Assembly: GCF_005082145.1 (NCBI RefSeq)
Contig: NZ_CP034897.1
Location: forward strand, 310,001-374,000
Origin: Buchnera aphidicola (Aphis craccivora)
Lineage (GTDB): Bacteria; Pseudomonadota; Gammaproteobacteria; Enterobacterales; Enterobacteriaceae
DNA length: 64,000 nucleotides
Direction of reading: 5' to 3'
The notes under the pieces were generated by a model. That model ran no database searches and had not been told where the DNA came from. It worked only from the letters and a program-made list of their open reading frames with translations. The translations under genes and the position numbers were made by a program. Shown here piece by piece: positions 32,353 to 43,707 of the stretch. Each line of letters opens with the position of its first letter. Position 1 is the stretch's first letter.

Positions 32353-33636
32353 TTAGTTTATAAATTTGATATTTTTCATATATTTATTTTGTAATATCTT
32401 TGGAATTTTTACCCGACCATCTTCTTGTTGATAATTTTCTAATATTGCTGCTAGTGTTCTTCCTACAGCTAAACCAGATCCATTTAATGTATGTACAAAA
32501 TGATTATTTTTTTCTAATTTTTTTCGATATCTAGTTTTCATGCGACGTGCTTGAAAGTCAGTCATATTTGAACAAGATGAAATTTCTCTATACTTTTTTT
32601 GAGAAGGAAACCATACCTCTAAATCATATGTTTTAGCTGCAGAGAAGCCCATTTCTCCACCACATAATAAAACTTTTCTATAGGGAAGCTCTAAAAGTTG
32701 TAAAATTTTTTCTGCATGATTAGTTAATATTTCTAATGCTTGCATAGATAATTCTGGTTGAACAATTTGCACAAGTTCTACTTTATCAAACTGATGCAAT
32801 CGAATTAAACCTTTATTATCACGCCCATAAGAAGAACCTTCTGATCTAAAACAAGGTGTATAAGCAGTTAACATAATAGGTAAATATTTTTCATCTAATA
32901 TTTCATTTTTAAATAAATTAGTTAAAGGAACTTCAGCTGTAGGTATTAACATATACTTTTTTTTATCTGCAGTATTAACATGAAATAAATCATCACTAAA
33001 TTTAGGCAATTGTCCTGTACCATATAAAGAATCATAATTTACTAAATAAGGAACATGTGTTTCTATATAATCATGTTGAGTAGTATGAAAATCTAACATA
33101 AATTGACTCAATGCTCTATGCAAAAGCGCAATATTTCCTTTCATAACAACAAATTTTGAACCTGATATTTTAGCTGCAGATTTCCAATCTATTTGATTCA
33201 GTTTATTACCTATTTCTATATGATCTTGAACAATAAAGTCATATTTTTTTTTCTTACCCCAATATTTTATTTCTTTATTATTATGTGACCCAATTCCTTC
33301 TGGAACATCTTGAGATGGTATATTAGGTATGGATATAGAAAAATTATAAATTTTTTCTTTTAAAAGATTCAATTCATTTTTTAATATATCTAAATTTTGA
33401 TTAGATTTTGCTATTTTATTTTTTAAAGTTTCATTATTTTCTTTTAAAATTTTTGATTTTCTGAATAAATCTGATAATAATTTATGTTCATATTGTAAAT
33501 TTTCAGTTTGTATTTGTATTTTTTTTCTTTTATTTTCCATCTTAGATATTAATGAAATATCTAATTTAAAACCTTTTTTTAACAGTTTTTTTGCTACTGA
33601 AAGTAATTCGTTACGTAATAAATAAGGATTTAACAT
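32353..33636 (-). CDS. serS: seryl-tRNA synthetase
   Basis: Class II synthetase with an N-terminal coiled-coil tRNA arm (about residues 30-100) and a catalytic domain. The product is 427 aa (E. coli 430). The start [18 protein letters not shown] matches E. coli, so the ATG at 33636 is chosen; an open extension of 30 codons upstream has no family counterpart. Motif 2 is [20 protein letters not shown], motif 3 is [19 protein letters not shown]. It charges the tRNA-Ser genes including that at 51251. Confidence 0.97.
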   Translation of the reverse strand: MLNPYLLRNELLSVAKKLLKKGFKLDISLISKMENKRKKIQIQTENLQYEHKLLSDLFRKSKILKENNETLKNKIAKSNQNLDILKNELNLLKEKIYNFSISIPNIPSQDVPEGIGSHNNKEIKYWGKKKKYDFIVQDHIEIGNKLNQIDWKSAAKISGSKFVVMKGNIALLHRALSQFMLDFHTTQHDYIETHVPYLVNYDSLYGTGQLPKFSDDLFHVNTADKKKYMLIPTAEVPLTNLFKNEILDEKYLPIMLTAYTPCFRSEGSSYGRDNKGLIRLHQFDKVELVQIVQPELSMQALEILTNHAEKILQLLELPYRKVLLCGGEMGFSAAKTYDLEVWFPSQKKYREISSCSNMTDFQARRMKTRYRKKLEKNNHFVHTLNGSGLAVGRTLAAILENYQQEDGRVKIPKILQNKYMKNIKFIN

Positions 33637-33898
33637 AGTTTTATATCTTTTTAACAAAATGATAAAAATTTTAGATATGTTGATTATATTTTTCTTTATA
33701 ATTAACGATTTAATTATATTAATCAAATAAATATTTAAAAATTTTTTATTTTATGATTTTATCTTACTATATTACACTATAGTAATGCTAAAATTAAATA
33801 ATAAAGTTTTTATATGAATGTATATATTTATCGTTCATAAAGTTGCAAAAAATAATTATAACAATTAATTTAATATTTTTATTATAAAAGGAAGCAAC

Positions 33899-34858
33899 GT
33901 GCAAAATATAAAACATACTAAAATTATTATTTTAGGATCAGGTCCAGCTGGATATACTGCCGCTATATATGCAGCACGAGCAAATTTAAATCCAGTGCTC
34001 ATTACTGGAGATAATAAAGGAGGCCAATTAATGAATACTAATGAAATTGAAAATTGGCCTGGAGATAAAAATCAAATTACTGGGTCAGAATTAATGCATC
34101 GTATGTATGAACATGCAATAAAATATCAAACAAAAATTATACCTGATAAAATTATTTCAGTAGAATTTAATAAAAAACCATTTTTTTTATTAGGTGAAAA
34201 AGATAAATATACAGCTGATTCAGTAATTATTGCTACTGGTTCAAATCCTCGATATTTAGGGTTAAATTCAGAAGAAGAGTTTAAAGGAAGAGGCGTTTCT
34301 ACTTGTGCTATATGTGATGGTTTTTTTTATAAAGATAAAGAAATAGCAGTAGTTGGTGGAGGAAATACAGCTATAGAAGAAACATTATATTTATCAAATT
34401 TTGTAAAAAAAATATATTTAATACATCGAAGAAATAATTTTAAAGCAGAAAAAATATTAATTGATCGATTAGCAAAATTAGTGAAAATCAAAAAAGTAAT
34501 ACTTTATTTAAATCATACTATAAAAGAAATATTAGGAAATAAATCAGGTGTTACACATTTAATAATAAATAACATGAACTTAAAAGAAAATATTCAAAAA
34601 AAATTAATTGTATCTGGATTATTTGTTGCAATAGGTCATGTTCCAAATACAGATATTTTTGTAAATAAATTAGAAATAGAAAATGGATATATTAAAATTA
34701 AACAAGAAAAGCATGGAAACTACACACAAACAAGTATTCCAGGTATTTTTGCAGCAGGAGATGTTACAGATCATGTATATAGACAAGCAATTACATCTTC
34801 TGCTAGTGGCTGCATGGCAGCAATAGATAGTGAACGTTACTTAAATTGTTATAATTAA
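33899..34858 (+). CDS. trxB: thioredoxin reductase
   Basis: FAD/NADPH enzyme reducing thioredoxin, 319 aa (E. coli 321). FAD site [10 protein letters not shown] is at residue 13, the redox pair is CAIC (C136, C139; E. coli has CATC), the NADPH site is [11 protein letters not shown], and the C-terminal FAD site is [13 protein letters not shown]. It starts with GTG at 33899, which has AGGA six bases upstream; no in-frame ATG nearby fits the conserved N-terminus. Confidence 0.97.
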   Translation: MQNIKHTKIIILGSGPAGYTAAIYAARANLNPVLITGDNKGGQLMNTNEIENWPGDKNQITGSELMHRMYEHAIKYQTKIIPDKIISVEFNKKPFFLLGEKDKYTADSVIIATGSNPRYLGLNSEEEFKGRGVSTCAICDGFFYKDKEIAVVGGGNTAIEETLYLSNFVKKIYLIHRRNNFKAEKILIDRLAKLVKIKKVILYLNHTIKEILGNKSGVTHLIINNMNLKENIQKKLIVSGLFVAIGHVPNTDIFVNKLEIENGYIKIKQEKHGNYTQTSIPGIFAAGDVTDHVYRQAITSSASGCMAAIDSERYLNCYN

Positions 34859-34888
34859 AAAAATCAAATATTTCTATACTCTAAAAAC

Positions 34889-34911
34889 ATACTAGTCAAA
34901 GTGACTAGTAT
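34889..34911 (+). terminator. stem-loop between trxB and infA
   Basis: ATACTAGTCA pairs perfectly with TGACTAGTAT (10 bp) around a three-base loop, 31 bases after trxB. No T run follows, so termination or 3'-end protection is inferred. Confidence 0.55.
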
Positions 34912-34965
34912 CAGTTATAATTTTATAAAAAATATTTTATTATTTTATCATTCCAGAGAAAAAAA

Positions 34966-35184
34966 ATGCCTAAAGAAGATAATATTGAAATGCAAGGAAT
35001 AGTTATTGATACATTACCAAATACAATGTTTCGTGTAGAACTAGAAAATAAACATATTATTACAGCGCATATCTCAGGAAAAATGCGAAAGAATTATATT
35101 AGAATATTAACAGGTGATAAAGTTACGATTGAATTAACACCGTATGACTTAACAAAAGGTAGAATTATTTTTAGAAGTCGTTAA
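34966..35184 (+). CDS. infA: translation initiation factor IF-1
   Basis: Small OB-fold protein that occupies the ribosomal A site during initiation. The 72 aa equal the E. coli length. [19 protein letters not shown] and [17 protein letters not shown] are typical. AGAG lies upstream of the ATG. The stop codon lies inside the left arm of a 9-bp hairpin (35176-35218). Confidence 0.97.
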   Translation: MPKEDNIEMQGIVIDTLPNTMFRVELENKHIITAHISGKMRKNYIRILTGDKVTIELTPYDLTKGRIIFRSR

Positions 35185-35218
35185 TTTATATAAAATTTTT
35201 AATATTAATTTAACGACT
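35176..35218 (+). terminator. inverted repeat overlapping the infA stop codon
   Basis: AGTCGTTAA (containing the TAA stop) pairs with TTAACGACT, separated by 25 bases of A/T sequence. A long loop and no T tract make this only a candidate 3'-end element for infA. Confidence 0.35.
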
Positions 35219-35387
35219 CTAAAAATTTTAAAAAATCTATTAATTTTATCAAAAACTATAATAATTACCTAGAAATTTTTTAATTAATTCTTTTAATTAT
35301 TTCTTCTAAAAACTAATTTTAGTAAAAATTTATATAACAAACTCTTATAAGAAGAAATTATTAGAAATAAAATTTTACAGACAATTT

Positions 35388-37148
35388 ATGCGTACTAAAT
35401 ATTGTGGAAATATTAGAATAATTGATTTAGACAAATCCGTAGTGTTATCTGGTTGGGTAAATAAAATAAGAAATTTTGGTCAATTTATTTTTATAGACAT
35501 GAGAGACTATACGGGAATTGTACAAGTTATTTTTGAATCCGATAATCATTCTGCTTTCAAAAAAGCATTAAGTTTAAAAAATGAATCATGTATTCAAATT
35601 ATAGGAATTGTAAAAAAAAGAGATGTTAAAAATCGAAATTTAAAAATAAATACTGGAGAAATAGAAATATTAGCTAAAAAAATAAATATTTTTAATATTT
35701 CACAACCACTTCCATTAGATCATTTAAATAATAATAGTGATGATTTAAGATTAAAATACCGTTATTTAGATCTTCGCCAATTGAATTTGTTTGAAAATTT
35801 AAAAGTTAGAAGTCAAGTTACTTATTTAATAAGAACTTTTATGACAAAAAAAAATTTTTTAGATATTGAAACACCATTTTTAACCAAATCTACTCCTGAA
35901 GGCGCTAGAGATTATTTAGTCCCCAGTCGAAACCATTTAGGAAAATTTTATGCTTTACCACAATCTCCACAATTGTTTAAGCAATTGTTAATGATTTCCG
36001 GAATTGACAAATATTATCAAATAATAAAATGTTTTCGTGATGAAGATTTAAGATCTGACCGACAACCAGAATTTACACAAGTCGATATTGAAGTTTCCTT
36101 CATGAATTCCTTAAAAATTCGAAAAATTATAGAACAACTAATAAAAAAAATTTGGTTTAAAATACTTAATTATAATTTAAATAAATTTCCTACAATGTCT
36201 TTTCATGAAGCAATAAAAAGATATGGATCAGATAAACCTGACTTACGAAATTCTATGGAAATAATTGATATATTTAATATTTTTAATCAAAAAAAATTTC
36301 TCGAGTTTTTTAAAATAAATTTATCTAAAAAAAATAGAATAGCTTTATTATGTTTTTCTGAAGGTGAAAAAATCAGTCGAAAAAAACTTGAAAAATATTC
36401 TGATTATGTAAATCAATTTGGTGCAAAAAAATTATTTTATATAAAAATTAAAAAATATGAAATAGGAATAGAAGGTATTGAAAGTTCAATAAAAAGCATT
36501 TTAAATGAAACAATATTAAATAAAATCATAAATAAAACTAGTGCTAAAAATGGAGATATTTTATTTATAATAGCTGATACAGAAGATATAGTAAACAAAT
36601 CTCTTGGAATGTTGCGTATTAAATTAGGCAATGATTTTAAAATTTATAAAAAAAATGTTTGGAAACCAGTCTGGATTATAAACTTTCCTATGTTTAAAAA
36701 AGATAGCGTTGGTAATTTTTCTTCTATTCATCATCCTTTTACTGCGTGTAAAAAAAATCATGAAAAAAAACTTTTCAATGATTTAGATAATGTCATATCA
36801 GATAGCTATGATTTAGTAATGAATGGCTATGAAATTGGTGGAGGTTCAGTTAGAATTCATGATGTAAAAATACAAAATAAAATTTTTAATATTATTGGTT
36901 TAAGTAAAAAAGATCAAAAAGAAAAATTTGGGTTTTTAATAGAAGCATTAAAATATGGCGCACCACCTCATGCAGGTATAGCTTTAGGATTAGATAGAAT
37001 AATCATGTTATTAAGACAAACAAATAATATTAGAGATGTAATTGCTTTTCCTAAAACTACTTCTGCATCATGTCTTATGACTAATGCTCCTAGTATGTTA
37101 AAGAATCAAGATTTACATGAATTAGGTATAAATATCATTGAAAAATAA
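35388..37148 (+). CDS. aspS: aspartyl-tRNA synthetase
   Basis: Class II synthetase of 586 aa (E. coli 590). The N-terminal OB anticodon domain carries VVLSGWVNKIRNFGQFIFID; motif 1 region FLDIETPFLTKSTPEGARDY, motif 2 FRDEDLRSDRQPEFTQVD, the bacterial GAD insertion domain (about 280-410), and motif 3 GIALGLDRI are seen in order. It converges on znuB with seven bases between the stop codons. Confidence 0.97.
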   Translation: MRTKYCGNIRIIDLDKSVVLSGWVNKIRNFGQFIFIDMRDYTGIVQVIFESDNHSAFKKALSLKNESCIQIIGIVKKRDVKNRNLKINTGEIEILAKKINIFNISQPLPLDHLNNNSDDLRLKYRYLDLRQLNLFENLKVRSQVTYLIRTFMTKKNFLDIETPFLTKSTPEGARDYLVPSRNHLGKFYALPQSPQLFKQLLMISGIDKYYQIIKCFRDEDLRSDRQPEFTQVDIEVSFMNSLKIRKIIEQLIKKIWFKILNYNLNKFPTMSFHEAIKRYGSDKPDLRNSMEIIDIFNIFNQKKFLEFFKINLSKKNRIALLCFSEGEKISRKKLEKYSDYVNQFGAKKLFYIKIKKYEIGIEGIESSIKSILNETILNKIINKTSAKNGDILFIIADTEDIVNKSLGMLRIKLGNDFKIYKKNVWKPVWIINFPMFKKDSVGNFSSIHHPFTACKKNHEKKLFNDLDNVISDSYDLVMNGYEIGGGSVRIHDVKIQNKIFNIIGLSKKDQKEKFGFLIEALKYGAPPHAGIALGLDRIIMLLRQTNNIRDVIAFPKTTSASCLMTNAPSMLKNQDLHELGINIIEK

Positions 37149-37155
37149 AAACATT

Positions 37156-37953
37156 TTATCGTTTTTTGTAAAAAAAATTTTTTATGGTACTTAAAAAGTA
37201 TAAAAAAGAAGAAAATAACACAATAGATGGACTTGTAGGAAACTTAAAAAATATAGATAAAATTATTCCTCCTGTAATAGAAAAAACGCTAACTAAAATC
37301 CCAATCATTGCCATTTTTTCTGGAGAATTAGAAAAATATTGTGCAGTAGCAGGAGGGATCACTAATAAAGAAGTGATTAATAATGCACCTACAAATTTAA
37401 TTGCAATAGAGATAGTTAAAGCTGTTGTTAACATTAAAGTTAAACGTGTATAAAAAATATTTATACCATCAATTTGAGCTAACTCTGGATTAATTGTTAC
37501 TAATAAAATTGAATTCCAACGAATAATTAAAACAATTAAAACTATAATACTTCCTAAAAAAATAGTAATTAAATCAGATATTTTTATAGATAACAGATCG
37601 CCAAATAAATAACTATTAAAATCTATTTTTTCCGAATTAGAAATAAAACTAACTAATATCATTCCTAAGGATAGTGAGCTATGTGATATTATAGTTAATA
37701 TAGTTTCTAATGAAATTGGTAATATTTTTTCTAACCATGCTAAAAAAATCGCAAGTAAACTTATAAAACCTAAAATAATATAAAATGAATTAGTTTGAAC
37801 TACTATAGATATAGCTAATGCAAGTAAAGATGAATGTGATAATGTATCACCAAATGATGACATACGACGCCAAACTATAAAAGAACCTAGAGGTCCTGTA
37901 GCAAAAGAAAGAAAAACTCCAGATAACCATCCTGGGAAAATTAATTTAAACAT
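37156..37953 (-). CDS. znuB: zinc ABC transporter permease ZnuB
   Basis: Inner-membrane permease of a high-affinity zinc importer, 265 aa (E. coli 261), hydrophobic throughout with about seven to eight spans of the ABC-3 family. LSFATGPLGSFIVWRRMSSFGDTLSHS near the N-terminus is typical. It follows znuC after 35 bases on the same strand. The zinc-binding periplasmic protein ZnuA is not encoded at its usual neighbouring place. Confidence 0.93.
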   Translation of the reverse strand: MFKLIFPGWLSGVFLSFATGPLGSFIVWRRMSSFGDTLSHSSLLALAISIVVQTNSFYIILGFISLLAIFLAWLEKILPISLETILTIISHSSLSLGMILVSFISNSEKIDFNSYLFGDLLSIKISDLITIFLGSIIVLIVLIIRWNSILLVTINPELAQIDGINIFYTRLTLMLTTALTISIAIKFVGALLITSLLVIPPATAQYFSNSPEKMAMIGILVSVFSITGGIILSIFFKFPTSPSIVLFSSFLYFLSTIKNFFYKKR

Positions 37954-37988
37954 AATATAAAGTTACTCTAAAATTTTATTTTATCACT

Positions 37989-38705
37989 TTAATATTGATG
38001 GATATGATCATGATGATGCTGGTAAATTGCTATTTCTTGAATTCGTTCTAAACCAAATATTGAAATAAATTCTAAATTTTTAAATACTGTTTTTGGACTG
38101 CCTGAACAACAAATATGTTTGTTTAGACAAATTACGTGATCAGTGCGAGCCATAACAAAGTTTAAATCATGAGAAACTATCAAGATAGTACAATTTAATT
38201 CATTGCGTATACAATGAATTAAATTATACAAATCTAATTGACCCATTACATCAACTCCTTGCACTGGTTCATCTAAAACAAGCAAATTAGGATTATTTAA
38301 CAAAGCTCTAGCTAACAAAACACGTTGCATTTCACCACCAGATAATTTTTTTAATGATAAATATCTAAATGATTCTGCTTTTACGCGTTCTAATATTTTT
38401 AAAATATTTGTAGTTTTTTTATGTCGAGATAATTGTAAAAATCGTTCTACTGTAATAGGTAGTAAACTATTAAGATGTAATTTTTGAGGAACATAACCAA
38501 TAGATAGATATGAAGAACGAATAACCGTTCCAGATGTAGGTTTAATTAACCCTAAAATAACACGTATTAAAGTAGATTTACCTGCTCCATTAGGACCAAT
38601 TAATGTAATTATACAATTAGAATTTAAAGATAATGATATATCATGAAGAATAGAACGATCGGAAAAATTAACATAAATGTTTTTTAAAACAACAAATTCT
38701 GACAT
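37989..38705 (-). CDS. znuC: zinc ABC transporter ATPase ZnuC
   Basis: ATPase of the zinc importer, 238 aa (E. coli 251). Walker A GPNGAGKST is at 37-45, signature LSGGEMQRVLLARALL, Walker B LLVLDEPVQGVD, switch IVSHD. The C-terminus is histidine-rich (YQHHHDHIHQY), a ZnuC trait. It is the first gene of znuCB; the promoter must be in the 521-base spacer upstream, where no Zur operator could be recognised. Confidence 0.94.
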   Translation of the reverse strand: MSEFVVLKNIYVNFSDRSILHDISLSLNSNCIITLIGPNGAGKSTLIRVILGLIKPTSGTVIRSSYLSIGYVPQKLHLNSLLPITVERFLQLSRHKKTTNILKILERVKAESFRYLSLKKLSGGEMQRVLLARALLNNPNLLVLDEPVQGVDVMGQLDLYNLIHCIRNELNCTILIVSHDLNFVMARTDHVICLNKHICCSGSPKTVFKNLEFISIFGLERIQEIAIYQHHHDHIHQY

Positions 38706-39226
38706 AACTAAATAAACTTTTTATACCATCTTTTAATTTTTTTATTATAAAATATTTTTTTAAAAATGAATATAAATTTTATTAAAAATTATTTTTATAT
38801 ATTTATAATATTTAAATTATTAAGATTAATTATAGCCTATTTAAAAAAAAATAAATAGATATAATTTAATATTATCAATAAAAATATTATATTTTAGTTT
38901 TTATGAAAATATAGAATATTTATTTTAAACATATATGATTTTAATGTATAAATATTAATTAAATAAAACGCTTTACAAAATAATAAGAAAATTCGTAATA
39001 TATATAAATTATATTTTTATAATCATTAAATAAAGTAGCGGCTATTAGAAAAAGTTACTTCATTTTAGATAAATACAATTTAATTTAAAAATTATTGATA
39101 ATATATAAAAAATCTAAAAAAGTATTTTAAATTACCTGTATTTTTTATCTTTAAAATTAATATTAAATTTATTTAACAACTTTTTACTTAATATGTTAAC
39201 TACTTAAAATATTTAAGGACAAAAAA
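38706..39226. other. 521-base spacer at the former znuA position
   Basis: In E. coli znuA lies between znuCB and mepM; here only A/T-rich sequence with frequent stops on both strands remains. I see no ZnuA fragment, tRNA or strong hairpin. It should hold divergent promoters for znuCB and mepM. AAGGA at 39214 belongs to mepM. Confidence 0.5.
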
Positions 39227-40282
39227 GTGTCGCATATTTGTAAAAAGTTTTATTTATATTTCAATTGTATATTTGATTATTATAAAATGTTTAAGTTACT
39301 CATCAGAACTATTATTATTTCTTTAATATTGTCAAGTTGTAGTATTTTAACAAAAGAAAAAAAAATATTTTTTAATCAATCTGAATTTATTAAACAAAAT
39401 AATCAAGTAAAAAATACTAAAAAAAATAAAAATATTAATATTAAAATTTTTAAATATTATAAAAATATTCAAAATACACCTAATTTATTTTCATATTCAC
39501 CAAACAGTATATTTATTAAAAAAATAATTTATATTAAAAAAAATTCTAATTTCTTTAGAAGCGCATACGAATCAGGATTAAATTTATCTGATATTAAAAC
39601 TATTATCAAAGCGACAGAATGGCAAATAAATTTTCATCAATTAAATACTAATAGCACATTTAGTTTAATTTTTATGAAAAAAAAAATAACTCCAAAAAAA
39701 AATAAAAATATGTTATTAGGTATAAAAATAAATAATTTAGGAAAAATATACTATGCCATACGAGCAAATAATGGAAATTTTTATGATATCAATGGTCTTA
39801 ATAAATCAAAAATGATTATGAATTTTTCATTTTTTAAAAAATATCGAATTTCTTCACATTTCAATTTGCATCGTCTTCATCCGATTACACATCATATAAT
39901 TCGTCATTTAGGAGTTGACTTAGCTATGCCTGAAGGCACAATAGTTTTAGCTACTAGTGATGGTAAAATAACGAAAACAGCATTTGATCAAATATCAGGT
40001 TTTTATATAGTTTTAAATAATCAAAATCAATACACTACTAAATATATGCATCTTAAAAAAATTTTAGTCAAAGTAGGTCAAAAAATAAAAATAAATCAAA
40101 AAATTGCATTATCTGGAAATACTGGAAGAACAACTGGACCACACTTACACTATGAAATCTGGATAAACAAACATGCAATTAATCCAGTACACGCTCGATC
40201 TAACTTCATAGAACCATTGACAAAAAAAGAGTTAAGTTCATATTTTAAAATATCTAAAATAATTTTATCAAAATTAAAATAA
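39227..40282 (+). CDS. mepM: M23-family murein endopeptidase (MepM/YebA-like), possible lipoprotein
   Basis: Peptidoglycan cross-link hydrolase. The C-terminal M23 domain keeps the zinc residues in [10 protein letters not shown] and the HLHYEIW motif, and [14 protein letters not shown] matches E. coli MepM closely. At 351 aa it is shorter than MepM (440), lacking the LysM part. GTG at 39227 has AAGGA 8 bases upstream; an ATG 60 bases later lacks one. The N-terminus reads [19 protein letters not shown] from that ATG, with a lipobox LSSC (C38 from the GTG), unlike E. coli MepM. Position next to the znu genes supports orthology. Confidence 0.88.
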   Translation: MSHICKKFYLYFNCIFDYYKMFKLLIRTIIISLILSSCSILTKEKKIFFNQSEFIKQNNQVKNTKKNKNINIKIFKYYKNIQNTPNLFSYSPNSIFIKKIIYIKKNSNFFRSAYESGLNLSDIKTIIKATEWQINFHQLNTNSTFSLIFMKKKITPKKNKNMLLGIKINNLGKIYYAIRANNGNFYDINGLNKSKMIMNFSFFKKYRISSHFNLHRLHPITHHIIRHLGVDLAMPEGTIVLATSDGKITKTAFDQISGFYIVLNNQNQYTTKYMHLKKILVKVGQKIKINQKIALSGNTGRTTGPHLHYEIWINKHAINPVHARSNFIEPLTKKELSSYFKISKIILSKLK

Positions 40283-40320
40283 TATATCTTAAAATATGCT
40301 TAATTAGTATAAGTTAAAAA

Positions 40321-41766
40321 TTAATAAACTACTTTTAAAATTCTACTAGTATTAGTTTTTCCTGTTTTTCCCATTATATCACCTTGGGTTACAATGACTA
40401 AATCATTATTGAACAAAAAACCTTTTTTACATAATAACATTATAGCTTCATTAGCTGCTTTTACTCCATCTTGTTTGCTATTAAAATAAATAGGAATTAC
40501 TCCTCGATATAAAGTGGATAAATTTAAAGTTTTTGTGTGTTTTGACAACGCAAAAATAGGAAGTCCAGATGTAATTCGAGAAGTCATTAAAGCTGTTTTT
40601 CCAGATTCCGTCATAGTGATAATTGCTGCAATACCATTTAAATGATTTGCTGCATACATAGATGACATAGCAATAGCTTCTTCTATATCGTTAAATTTTA
40701 TATCAATACGATGTCGAGATACATTAATACTCGGTACTTTCTCAGCGCCCATACAAACTTTTGCCATATTTAAAACAGTTTCAGCTGGATATTTTCCTGA
40801 AGCAGTTTCAGCAGATAACATAACTGCATCACTTCCATCTAATACAGCATTTGCAACATCCATAACTTCTGCACGAGTAGGTAATGGATTTAAAATCATA
40901 GATTCCATCATCTGAGTAGCAGTAATGACTACTTTATTTAATTTTCTAGCGCTTCTAATTAAATTCTTTTGAATACCTACAAGTTCTGCATCTCCAATTT
41001 CTACTCCTAAATCCCCTCTAGCGATCATAATCGCATCTGAAGATAATATTATTTCTTCTATAACAGATTGAGTACTTACAGCTTCTGCACGTTCTATTTT
41101 TGCGATAATTTTAGCTTGACTACCAGATTTATTTAATAAAAATCTTGCTTTTTTTAAATCTTCTCCACTTCTAGGAAAAGATATAGCTAAATAATCTACA
41201 TCTATCTTAGAGGCAAGTATTATATCTTTTTTATCTTTTTCTGTTAAAGCATCCGCTGATAATCCACCACCTAATTTATTAATACCTTTGTTATTTGATA
41301 AAACACCTCCTATAATTACTTTAGTAAATATTTCAAAATTTGTTACTTTAAATACTTTTAGTTGTATTTTACCATCATCTAAGAGTAAAATATCATTAAT
41401 ATTTAAATCATATGGTAGTCTCTTATAATCAATACCCACTCTTTCTTGGTTTCCATCACCGTCTTTTAAATTTGCATCTAATATAAAAATTTCATTTTTA
41501 CAAAGTAAAATACTATTTTTTTTAAATTTAGATATTCTGATTTTAGGGCCTTGTAAATCACCAAGTAAAGCGATATTACAATTCAAATCTAACATTAGAT
41601 TTCTTGCATTTTTTGCTCTTTCTATATGTTCATCAGGAGAACCATGAGAAAAATTTAAACGAAGAACATTTGCTCCAGATTTAATAATCTTTCTAAGATT
41701 ATTATCTTTATCTGTAGAAGGTCCTAAAGTAGCAACAATTTTAGTTCTTCTTAAACGAGTTAACAT
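40321..41766 (-). CDS. pykA: pyruvate kinase (PykA type)
   Basis: Makes pyruvate and ATP from phosphoenolpyruvate and ADP. The product is 481 aa (E. coli PykA 480). [17 protein letters not shown] is the family N-terminus, so the ATG at 41766 is preferred over one 45 bases upstream; AGAGG sits just before it. [10 protein letters not shown] and [10 protein letters not shown] (active site) are conserved, and the C-terminal allosteric domain is complete. It is divergent from zwf across about 285 bases. Confidence 0.97.
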   Translation of the reverse strand: MLTRLRRTKIVATLGPSTDKDNNLRKIIKSGANVLRLNFSHGSPDEHIERAKNARNLMLDLNCNIALLGDLQGPKIRISKFKKNSILLCKNEIFILDANLKDGDGNQERVGIDYKRLPYDLNINDILLLDDGKIQLKVFKVTNFEIFTKVIIGGVLSNNKGINKLGGGLSADALTEKDKKDIILASKIDVDYLAISFPRSGEDLKKARFLLNKSGSQAKIIAKIERAEAVSTQSVIEEIILSSDAIMIARGDLGVEIGDAELVGIQKNLIRSARKLNKVVITATQMMESMILNPLPTRAEVMDVANAVLDGSDAVMLSAETASGKYPAETVLNMAKVCMGAEKVPSINVSRHRIDIKFNDIEEAIAMSSMYAANHLNGIAAIITMTESGKTALMTSRITSGLPIFALSKHTKTLNLSTLYRGVIPIYFNSKQDGVKAANEAIMLLCKKGFLFNNDLVIVTQGDIMGKTGKTNTSRILKVVY

Positions 41767-42051
41767 AAAAACCTCTGTAAATTGATTTAATCTTAATATT
41801 ATTAAATACATTTTTTATAAAACTAACTTTTTTAAAAAATATGAAAAGTATTAAATATTTATTTATATTTACTTATTTAATAAAATTAATAAAATAGTTT
41901 AGATTTAATATTAATAATACCTGATATCAAATAAAAAATCTTAAACAATATTTATTTTAATAATAATTATTTTTAAAAATATTTTGTTAATGTTTTTAAA
42001 TTTTTTAAAAATGTAAAAAAATATTATATTTCAAAAATAAAGAGAAAATTT

Positions 42052-43533
42052 ATGATTACAAAAACCACTCAAGCTTGCGATTTTGTTATTTTTGGAGCAA
42101 AAGGAGATTTAGCTAGAAGAAAGTTACTCCCTGCTTTGTATAAGTTAGAAAAATTTGAAAAAATGCATCCTAATACCCGTATAATTGGAGCAGGTCGTGC
42201 AAATTGGACCAAAGAAGAATATATAGAAATAGTAAAAATAGCAATTAAAAATTTTTTAAAAGAAGAAATAAATGAAAAAATTTGGAGCAAATTAAGTTCG
42301 CGTTTACATTTTTTTAATCTTGATGTTTATAAAGAACTTCATTTTATAAAATTAAAAAAAATGTTAACTCAAACAAAAAATATAATTATTTATTATTGCG
42401 CTGTCCCTCCAAGTGCTTTTAATGCTATTTTTAAAGGGTTGGGAAAAGTTAGTTTAAATTTGTTTCCTGCAAGGATAATAATAGAAAAACCTTTAGGTAT
42501 ATGTTTAAAAACATGTAAAAAAATTAATGATCAAATATCTAAATATTTTTTAGAATCGCAAATTTTTAGAATTGATCATTATTTAGGAAAAGAATCAATA
42601 TTAAATCTTTTTTCTCTACGTTTTGCTAATTTAATGTTTTTTAATAATTGGAATAATAAAATTATTGATCATGTTCAAATTACTGTATCTGAAGAAGTTG
42701 GTATTGAAAATAGATGGAACTATTTTGATGAAATGGGACAAACAAGAGATATGGTGCAAAATCATCTTTTGCAAATATTAAGTATAATTGCAATGGATCA
42801 ACCAAAAGATATTTCATCAAAACATATTCAAAATGAAAAAATAAACATTTTACGCGCTTTGAAAACTATTGATTTAAACAATATAAATACTAAAACTGTA
42901 CGAGGCCAATATACCGCTGGAAATATTCATGGTAAAAAAGTACCTGCATATTTAGAAGAAAATGGTGCAAACCCCAAAAGTCAAACTGAAACATTTGTAT
43001 GTATAAAAGTTGAGCTTAAAAATGATAAATGGTTGAATGTACCTTTTTACTTAAGAACAGGTAAAAGATTAGCACATAAATACTCAGAAATAGTAATTGT
43101 TTTTAAAAATATGCCAATTAACTTATTTAAGAAATATAATAATCATGTATCTCAAAATAAATTAATTATACGATTGGATCCTAATGAAAGCATTAAAATA
43201 GATTTTTTAAAAAAAATATCAGGATTGAATGAAATTTATGAATTAACGGATAATAGAATTCAATCAAATATTTCTGTTAAAACAGATCAAAATCAAATTG
43301 ATACTATTGATGCTTATGAACGACTTTTATTAGAAACCATGAAAGGATCGCAATCTTTATTTGTATGTCGTAAAGAAGCAGAAGAAGCATGGAAATGGAT
43401 TGACCCCATTATAGATGCTTGGAAACAAAATAAAAAAAATATTCTTCAATTATATGCAGCAGGTACATGGGGACCAAAAAATTCAGATGAAATAATTACA
43501 AAAGATGGAAGACATTGGCATAAATTTGATTAA
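42052..43533 (+). CDS. zwf: glucose-6-phosphate 1-dehydrogenase
   Basis: First oxidative pentose phosphate step, yielding NADPH. The product is 493 aa (E. coli 491). The nucleotide loop GAKGDLARRKLLPALY is at residue 15, the active-site RIDHYLGKE near 175, and EEVGIENRWNYFDE follows. Its lactone product is handled by Pgl (6835-7839). A weak GAGA precedes the ATG. It neighbours pykA divergently, as in enterics. Confidence 0.97.
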   Translation: MITKTTQACDFVIFGAKGDLARRKLLPALYKLEKFEKMHPNTRIIGAGRANWTKEEYIEIVKIAIKNFLKEEINEKIWSKLSSRLHFFNLDVYKELHFIKLKKMLTQTKNIIIYYCAVPPSAFNAIFKGLGKVSLNLFPARIIIEKPLGICLKTCKKINDQISKYFLESQIFRIDHYLGKESILNLFSLRFANLMFFNNWNNKIIDHVQITVSEEVGIENRWNYFDEMGQTRDMVQNHLLQILSIIAMDQPKDISSKHIQNEKINILRALKTIDLNNINTKTVRGQYTAGNIHGKKVPAYLEENGANPKSQTETFVCIKVELKNDKWLNVPFYLRTGKRLAHKYSEIVIVFKNMPINLFKKYNNHVSQNKLIIRLDPNESIKIDFLKKISGLNEIYELTDNRIQSNISVKTDQNQIDTIDAYERLLLETMKGSQSLFVCRKEAEEAWKWIDPIIDAWKQNKKNILQLYAAGTWGPKNSDEIITKDGRHWHKFD

Positions 43534-43554
43534 AATATGATTAATTCATCTATC

Positions 43555-43584
43555 TTGACTTTTTTTAGAGAACTATGTTAGTTT
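43555..43584 (+). promoter_or_regulatory. weak candidate promoter for htpX
   Basis: TTGACT, 18 bases, TAGTTT lie between zwf and htpX. The -35 is good, the -10 poor. E. coli htpX is heat-shock controlled, but no convincing sigma-32 -10 (CCCAT-like) is seen here. Confidence 0.3.
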
Positions 43585-43707
43585 AAAAATATTTTTAAAT
43601 ATTTAATTTAAATTAACATTAAAACTTGAATTATTTTAAACAACTATTATTTTTAAAATTAATTTTAAAAAATACTATTTTGTATGGATCGAGGAAGATA
43701 ATATCTT

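Noticed and set aside
37184-37453. Plus-strand open frame of 89 codons over znuB
   Set aside because: It is a shadow of znuB, with no ribosome site or recognisable domain.
38706-39226. Fragmented znuA pseudogene
   Set aside because: I could not read any ZnuA motif or histidine-rich loop in any frame; position alone suggests where the gene was.
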